A stretch of DNA of 5,455 nucleotides from Nocardioidaceae bacterium (GTDB taxonomy: Bacteria; Actinomycetota; Actinomycetes; Propionibacteriales; Nocardioidaceae): NCBI GenBank assembly GCA_013693815.1, contig CP059259.1, positions 1,514,596 through 1,520,050 of the forward strand. The letters are read 5' to 3'. Made by a program: the position numbers and the translations under genes. Positions 1 through 5,455 of the stretch are shown one piece after another (the first letter of the stretch is position 1; each line of letters begins with the position of its first letter). Under the pieces are notes generated by a model. It did not search any database. It saw nothing but the letters and a program-made list of their open reading frames with translations, and was not told the origin of the DNA.

Positions 1-345
1 CCCGAGGAGACCATCGTCGCCGAGCTGATCCGGGAGGCGGCCCTGGAAGGCGTACGTGACGAGTTGCCGCACTCCATTGCGGTGGTCGTGGAGGAGATGG
101 GTTTGCGGGAGGGCCGGCCCGCCGACAAGCCGTTACTGGATATCCACGCGAATCTGTTCGTGGAGCGGTCTTCTCAGAAGGGGATCGTGATCGGCCACAA
201 GGGCTCTCGGTTGCGCGATGTCGGTCAGCAGGCCCGTCGCGGTATCGAGGCAATGCTCGGCACCCCGGTCTACCTCGACCTACACGTCAAGATCGCCAAG
301 GACTGGCAGCGAGACCCCAAGCAGCTACGCCGGCTGGGGTTCTAG
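1..345 (+). CDS. era: GTPase Era, C-terminal part (KH domain), 5' end outside window
   Basis: Era is a GTPase that binds the 3' end of 16S rRNA through a C-terminal KH domain and helps mature the 30S subunit at the inner face of the membrane. The window opens in frame (PEETIVAELIREAALEGVRD) and gives the last 114 residues before a TAG at 343-345. The stretch PEETIVAELIREA...ELPHSIAVVVEEM is the typical Era linker after the G domain. The KH type-2 signature follows: IHANLFVERSSQKGIVIGHK, with the GHKG form of the GxxG loop, then GSRLRDVG and a terminal VKIAKDWQRDPKQLRRLGF, which is a normal Era ending. The G1-G5 GTPase motifs lie upstream of the window. No hairpin terminator is visible in the 63 bases between its stop and the next gene. 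Family assignment is by recognition of these motifs and I am confident of it. Confidence 0.96.
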   Translation, partial: PEETIVAELIREAALEGVRDELPHSIAVVVEEMGLREGRPADKPLLDIHANLFVERSSQKGIVIGHKGSRLRDVGQQARRGIEAMLGTPVYLDLHVKIAKDWQRDPKQLRRLGF

Positions 346-396
346 ACCGAGCCTCCCGCAATTGAGAAGAAAACATAACAAAACGGGTGTAAACGA

Positions 397-402
397 TAGA
401 AT
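397..402 (+). promoter_or_regulatory. -10 box (TAGAAT) of a leaderless promoter
   Basis: TAGAAT fits the actinobacterial TANNNT -10 consensus (5 of 6 to TATAAT) and sits in a locally AT-rich stretch (362-402) that stands out in this GC-rich window. Only six bases (ACGGGG) separate it from the ATG at 409, so the expected transcription start is at or within a base or two of the start codon: a leaderless mRNA. The -35 region is poor (CATAAC around 374-379 at 17 nt spacing), which is common for leaderless actinobacterial promoters. GGGG touches the ATG and is too close to act as a ribosome binding site. Confidence 0.6.
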
Positions 403-408
403 ACGGGG

Positions 409-2205
409 ATGCGGAGGGGGAAACCACGAGCAGGGGCTCAGGCCCGGTGGGCGGCATGGCTGGCGCTGGCAGGCCTGGCCTGTGCCGGTTCTCTTGTCGC
501 CTCACCCGCATCCGCCGCCGACGGCGACGACTGGACGGCCGAGCCGATCAAGAGCCTCGGCCTGGGTGTGGGGACGGTTACCTCGCTGAGTTGGCGGCGA
601 TAGGAGACACTGTCTTCTTCAACGCTACGGATGGACTCCCCGGTGGCGAGCTGTGGAAGTCCGACGGCACCACCGCCGGAACCCAGTTGGTGTGGGGCCA
701 GGACCCCGAAGGCTCTCCGTATCCGTACGGCCTGTCGGTTGTCAACGACACCTTGTACTTCATCACCGGTAACGTGCCGGAAACCCGCCAGTTCTGGGAG
801 TCCGACGGGACTGCCGACGGGACCCGGATGGTCAAGGTGAGGGACAAAGAGTGGCTGGACCCTCCCACGGCACTGACCGTAGTAGGTGATCGGCTGTTCT
901 TCTTCGCCACCAACACCCAAGAGGGCGGGTTGTGGGTCTCGGACGGATCGATTTCCGAGTCGGTCAAGATCGCCGATGTTGGTTGGGACGTCGGGCAGGA
1001 ACTGGTTGTCATGGGTGATCGGTTGTTCTTCACCCAGGGAGACAAAGAGCTGTGGACTTCTGATGGCACGACCGCGGGCACGGTTATGGTCACTGATGTC
1101 GACCTTGACCTCGATGACCACCTCTGGTGGTTGAAGTACTCGCACAACTTGACTGTCGTGGGTGACCGCCTGTTCTTCGTCGCCGACGACGGCGTGCATG
1201 GTTCCGATTGTGGACCTCCGATGGCACGGCCGAGGGCACGCTGATGGTCAAGGACATCTACCCCGACAGCCTTGAATGGCCTCGAGATGAACCGCCCAAG
1301 TACCTGGCCGCTATGGGTGATCGGCTGTTCTTCGCAGCCGATGACGGCGTGCATGGTCACGAGTTGTGGACTTCCGATGGCACGGCCGAGGGCACGGTGA
1401 TGGTCAAGGACATCCACCCTGACGGCTCGGATTCGTCGTCCCCGAAGGGTCTCACCGCAGTGGGTAATCGCCTGTTCTTCACTGCTGATGACGGTGTGCA
1501 TGGTGATGAGTTGTGGGTCTCTGATGGCACCGAGCAGGGCACGGCGATGGTCAAGGACATCCGGCCCGGCAGCGCCGACGGAGGGCTGGCTCTCCGGTTG
1601 TCATGGGCGAGCTGCTCTTCTTCATCTCCAACGACGGAGTGCATGATGTTGAGCCGTGGATCTCCGACGGCACAGCCGAGGGCACCGTGATGGTCGCGGA
1701 CATCAACCCTTCCGGTAGCAGCTTCATGGGCCCGTACCCAATGCCACTTGCGCTCGTGGTGGCTGGGGACTCCGTGTATTTCACCGCCGACGACGGGGAA
1801 CACGGCTTGGAGCTGTGGCGGGTATCGCGGCCGGAACCTGTACCGCCCGTAGACCTCGAGCCCAGCAACAAGTTCACCTTGCCGGCTTCGGGGAAGGCGA
1901 ACCTCAAGCAGGCCACGCTGTCGCTGTCCTTGAAGCTGCCAGGCCCGGGCCGGGTCAAGCTCAGTCCGGTCGAACCGGGGCGCCTGAAGGCCGTCTCGAA
2001 GGTTGTCGGGGCCAATGGCAAGGTCACGGTCAAGCTGAAGGCGACAAAGGCTACGAAGGCCAAACTGCGCAAGCAACTCCGGGTCCAGCAGAAACGGGTG
2101 GCTTCTGTACGGGTCAGGGTGAAGGTCACCTACACACCCGACGGCGGCCTCCCGCGGACCCAGACCAAGACGTACGTGATCAAACTCAAGAAGCCCGCCC
2201 GCTGA
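409..2205 (+). pseudogene. secreted ELWxxDGT-repeat protein, interrupted by three -1 frameshifts
   Basis: The product would be an exported repeat protein of about 599 residues if three missing bases were restored; its function is unknown. Residues 1-36 form a signal peptide: basic n-region (RRGKPRAGAQAR), hydrophobic core WAAWLALAGLACAGSLVA, cleavage near ASA|AD. Then come eight full and one partial ELWxxDGT-type repeats of about 43-52 residues (hydrophobic VGDRLFF strand, DDGVHG turn, ELWTSDGT, AEGTVMVKDI). The last 115 or so residues (from about 1858) are Lys-rich and beta-type, with LKLPGPGRVKLSP and VKVTYTPDGG, like C-terminal domains of other actinobacterial secreted proteins. No LPXTG or lipobox is present. 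The reading frame moves from 409-~583, to ~583-~1205, to ~1207-~1590, to ~1590-2205. Each move equals loss of one base. Between the shifts, codon use and repeat motifs are intact and no in-frame stops interrupt. It is therefore either a young pseudogene or a real gene with indel sequencing errors. Confidence 0.85.
591..1823 (+). repeat. ELWxxDGT repeat array, eight full units plus one partial
   Basis: Units start near 591, 732, 873, 1002, 1149, 1304, 1451, 1590 and 1753, taking each at the Leu before (A/V)VGD(R/T)LFF. The DGT cores read ELWKSDGT, FWESDGT, GLWVSDGS, ELWTSDGT, LWTSDGT, ELWTSDGT, ELWVSDGT and EPWISDGT; the ninth unit stops at ELWRV. Units 3 and 8 are the most diverged. Units 5 and 6 are close DNA copies: 1208-1264 matches 1364-1420 at 53 of 57 positions. 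Repeats of this type are catalogued as ELWxxDGT repeats in secreted bacterial proteins and are likely to build a beta-propeller-like fold, which is an inference. Confidence 0.9.
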
Positions 2206-2217
2206 AGACGGTGATTC

Positions 2218-3003
2218 TCACTTCTTGGTCTGCGCCCAGCAGATGGATCTCCGGTTGCCGGCCTCCCACTCGCCCTCGCCGAACCAGGTAAAACCGAAGT
2301 CGTAGTCGGCCACCGGATAGCCGAGGTAGGCGCCGACTTGGTCGGAGCAGAAGGCGCGGGTTTTCGCCTCTACCTCCTTGTCGCCGGGATACTTGTCATC
2401 GGCGCGACCCAGAACCACGGTTGCGACTGCGCGCCAGTTGTGCTTTTCCGCGCAAGGTAGGCGCACCGCGGTGTCCACGTCCGCGCCTTTGGCGCACACC
2501 ATCCATCGGTCGTCGGGACGACCGAGCAGCACGCCCTCGACAGTCGTGGGCAGCGGGGCGAACCCATCGGATTGCTCGCCACCGCCTACGACGTCACACC
2601 GCAGCCACCGAGCGCCGTCCTTCCAACCGCGCTCGGAGGGGCGGTACCACGCCCAGGTCAGGGTCGAGCGCATCACCAGGCTGTCATCTCCGCCGACGAA
2701 CTCGGTGAACACCGGCTGACACTTCTCGAATGCCTGTGCGCCGAGCACCTGTTCGTCGATGGTGTCGCGGTCGGCATCGTCGGAGAAGGTACCGACGAAG
2801 AAGGTCTCCGCGGTGTGTTGCTGACCGCACGGCACTGTCGGGGTGTCGTTCACCGTGGTCTTGAGATCCTCGGGAGTCAGTACCCGGCACTCCCCGACGG
2901 CCGGCGGAGTAATCGAGTCCGACGGCTGCTTCTCCTCGCCACAGCCGGCCAGAGCGAGTACGCCGAGCAGCGTCATAGCCAAGGCAGGAGCGAGCGGGTT
3001 CAC
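2218..3003 (-). CDS. Septum_form-type lipoprotein with two tandem Cys-rich domains
   Basis: This is a 261-residue predicted lipoprotein. The GTG start at 3003-3001 gives a short lipoprotein signal ending in LALAGC, with lipidated Cys21 followed by Gly, so it should be anchored to the outer face of the membrane. The mature part contains eight further cysteines in two matching sets: C39, C59, C95, C136 and C170, C184, C219, C255. Each half runs C, then C with a nearby His (PCGQQHTAE; PCAEKHNWRA), a helix-like Cys segment (FEKCQPVF; AFCSDQVGAYLG), and an aromatic end of the form W(Y/F)xxxExxWxxGxRxxxC. This matches the Septum_form (septum formation) family of actinobacterial envelope proteins, whose function is poorly defined. 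It lies 36 nt downstream of the flavodoxin gene on the same strand, so cotranscription is likely. It converges with the ELWxxDGT gene, with 12 nt between stops. AGG about 10 nt upstream could serve as ribosome binding site. Confidence 0.85.
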   Translation of the reverse strand: MNPLAPALAMTLLGVLALAGCGEEKQPSDSITPPAVGECRVLTPEDLKTTVNDTPTVPCGQQHTAETFFVGTFSDDADRDTIDEQVLGAQAFEKCQPVFTEFVGGDDSLVMRSTLTWAWYRPSERGWKDGARWLRCDVVGGGEQSDGFAPLPTTVEGVLLGRPDDRWMVCAKGADVDTAVRLPCAEKHNWRAVATVVLGRADDKYPGDKEVEAKTRAFCSDQVGAYLGYPVADYDFGFTWFGEGEWEAGNRRSICWAQTKK

Positions 3004-3039
3004 AATCGGTGAGCCTATCCGGCCCTTGGAAGGACTCGT

Positions 3040-3537
3040 TCAGTCGAGCAGTGTGGCGGCCACGGTCGCCCCGAGTTCGTAGGCAGCCTCGGTGCTCGCG
3101 TTGTCGAGGTCCCCTAGAACCTCCAGAACGGGAGCGACCTGACGCCAGCTCAGCGCGCCGACGATTGCTTGCACCGAACGGGTCGCACCGGTCAGGTCGT
3201 ACCTGCCGTGGACATACAAGCCGTAGGGCCGCTTGCCGGTCCGGCTCGCTGACTCACCGGCCGCTCCGCTGGGATCCAGACTGCCACCCACCTGTAGGAA
3301 GGTGGAATCGAAGAAGTGCTTGAGTGCGCCGCTCATATAACCGAAGTTGGCGCTGGTGCCGAGCACGTACCCATCGGCTGCGAGCACGTCCTGCGCCCTT
3401 GCCTCGAGCGCGGGGCGCACAACCACCTCGATGCCCGCCAATGCGGGATCACTTGCTCCCGCCACCACCGCGTCTGTGAGTGCCCGCAAAGAACTGGTCG
3501 GGGAGTGGTGTACGACTAACAGGCGCCGGTGGATCAT
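3040..3537 (-). CDS. flavodoxin-fold protein / NAD(P)H-dependent FMN reductase family
   Basis: This 165-residue cytoplasmic protein has a flavodoxin-like alpha/beta fold. It opens with strand RRLLVVHHSPTSSLRAL (residues 4-20), where HSPTSS is the FMN phosphate-binding loop. The second FMN loop is GTSANFGYMSGALKHFFD (60-77), the usual G(T)xxxFGxMSxxLKxFxD signature. The third is GLYVHGRYDLTGATR (106-120), followed by a C-terminal helix. All flavin-contacting segments are present, so it should bind FMN and may reduce a small substrate with NAD(P)H; the substrate is not deducible. The length is normal for short single-domain members. The ATG at 3537 is preceded two codons upstream by an in-frame TGA, which fixes this as the most upstream possible start. 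The nearest AGG is only one or two bases before the ATG, so no good ribosome binding site is seen. It is first in a unit with the lipoprotein gene and divergent from leuA. Confidence 0.82.
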   Translation of the reverse strand: MIHRRLLVVHHSPTSSLRALTDAVVAGASDPALAGIEVVVRPALEARAQDVLAADGYVLGTSANFGYMSGALKHFFDSTFLQVGGSLDPSGAAGESASRTGKRPYGLYVHGRYDLTGATRSVQAIVGALSWRQVAPVLEVLGDLDNASTEAAYELGATVAATLLD

Positions 3538-3561
3538 GCCTCATGCTGACATCCCAGCCCA

Positions 3562-3627
3562 GTTCTCTGGCAACTCAGCGCGGGCAAGGCTGGATTGGCA
3601 CGTTGCCGGGGATAGTTGCCAGAGAAC
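3562..3627. repeat. 14-bp perfect inverted repeat in the divergent intergenic region
   Basis: GTTCTCTGGCAACT at 3562-3575 is the exact reverse complement of AGTTGCCAGAGAAC at 3614-3627, with 38 nt between. After one A/C mismatch the arms extend by CCC (3558-3560) and GGG (3629-3631), giving 17 of 18 pairs. It begins 24 bases upstream of the flavodoxin ATG and ends 50 bases before the leu leader ATG. It may be an RNA hairpin in the flavodoxin 5' leader, a pair of distant operator sites, or a tiny palindromic element. No target-site duplication flanks it. Confidence 0.7.
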
Positions 3628-3637
3628 CGGGTGGCCT

Positions 3638-3676
3638 GGTGCGGCAAGCCCGGGTGCCTGTTAGGCTTGCCGCATC
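3638..3676. promoter_or_regulatory. palindrome overlapping the leu leader promoter, operator-like
   Basis: GCGGCAAGCC (3641-3650) and GGCTTGCCGC (3664-3673) are a perfect 10-bp inverted repeat. Extending outward gives 12 of 13 matching positions between 3638-3650 and 3664-3676. The 13-base centre is 3651-3663. The right arm covers the presumed -10 box and ends one base before the leader ATG at 3677. That placement suits a repressor operator. If transcription starts further upstream it could instead be an RNA hairpin against the leader start codon. The regulator is unknown. Confidence 0.55.
3662..3667 (+). promoter_or_regulatory. candidate -10 box (TAGGCT) for the leu leader-leuA transcript
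   Basis: TAGGCT fits TANNNT and lies nine bases before the leader ATG at 3677, so transcription would begin at about 3674-3677, giving a leaderless or nearly leaderless leader ORF. This agrees with the lack of a Shine-Dalgarno sequence in front of that ATG. No convincing -35 hexamer is visible at 16-18 nt spacing, so the call rests on position and the -10 match only. Confidence 0.4.
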
Positions 3677-3694
3677 ATGTTGCGCAGCCTCCTC

Positions 3695-5455
<1,761 letters not shown>

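Noticed and set aside
472..486. Lipobox in the ELWxxDGT signal peptide (GLAC)
   Set aside because: The -3 residue is Gly rather than Leu/Val/Ile, and a good ASA|AD signal peptidase I site follows, so secretion rather than lipidation is favoured.
577..1600. Programmed -1 ribosomal frameshifting as the cause of the frame changes
   Set aside because: All three changes have the right direction, but no X-XXY-YYZ slippery heptamer lies at the second or third junction. The repeat offset shows a plain base loss at the second.
438..2129. Long minus-strand reading frames opposite the ELWxxDGT gene
   Set aside because: They mirror the plus-strand repeats (recurring VGDEEQPITHD-like antisense text), have no start context or recognisable domain, and lie opposite clear ELWxxDGT units.
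2161..2232. 10-bp inverted repeat CAGACCAAGA / TCTTGGTCTG across the convergent gene ends, as a bidirectional terminator
   Set aside because: The arms lie inside both coding ends and arise because both proteins encode QTK there. The spacer is 52 nt and there is no U-tract on either side, so it is probably coincidental.
3628..3650. T-box riboswitch upstream of leuA, prompted by GGGTGG at 3629-3634
   Set aside because: The rest of the AGGGTGGnACCGCG T-box sequence is absent, and no specifier stem precedes it. The leader peptide explains leucine sensing better.

Overview
The window is GC-rich DNA, almost certainly from an actinomycete (Actinomycetota). The evidence is a long actinobacterial-type LeuA, a Septum_form-like lipoprotein, an actinobacterial-style basic C-terminal domain on a secreted repeat protein, and two TANNNT -10 boxes lying almost directly on start codons (leaderless transcription). 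I cannot name the genus.

Layout from left to right. Positions 1-345 hold the 3' end of era (ribosome-assembly GTPase, KH domain). Positions 409-2205 hold a secreted ELWxxDGT-repeat protein. It is preceded by a leaderless-type promoter and is broken by three single-base deletions, so as given it is a pseudogene or a sequence with indel errors. It runs convergently into a two-gene minus-strand unit: a flavodoxin-fold protein (3537 down to 3040), then after 36 nt a cysteine-rich, internally duplicated Septum_form-type lipoprotein (3003 down to 2218). Positions 3538-3812 are a divergent regulatory region. From 3813 to the right edge runs leuA (2-isopropylmalate synthase), missing only its extreme C-terminus.

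The most interesting part is the leuA 5' region. A 16-codon ORF at 3677-3727 encodes MLRSLLLRCRSEVSPN, with Leu at positions 2, 5, 6 and 7. Overlapping and following it are four alternately complementary segments: A 3695-3702, B 3703-3713, C 3737-3747 and D 3799-3806. D contains the leuA Shine-Dalgarno sequence, and CAGCGAGG occurs in both B and D. C can therefore pair with B (11 bp) or with the ribosome binding site (8 bp). This is the logic of leucine-dependent translational attenuation: a ribosome stalled on the Leu codons masks A, B pairs with C, and the leuA ribosome binding site is free. With ample leucine, C hides it. No poly-U terminator is present, so control would be at translation initiation.

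Upstream of the leader, between the divergent flavodoxin and leuA units, lie a 14-bp perfect inverted repeat, a second palindrome over the presumed leader -10 box, and six copies of the pentamer GGCAA/TTGCC in about 105 bp. Together these suggest an additional DNA-binding regulator. The other genes have no evident link to leucine synthesis. They look like accessory genes lodged between era and leuA.
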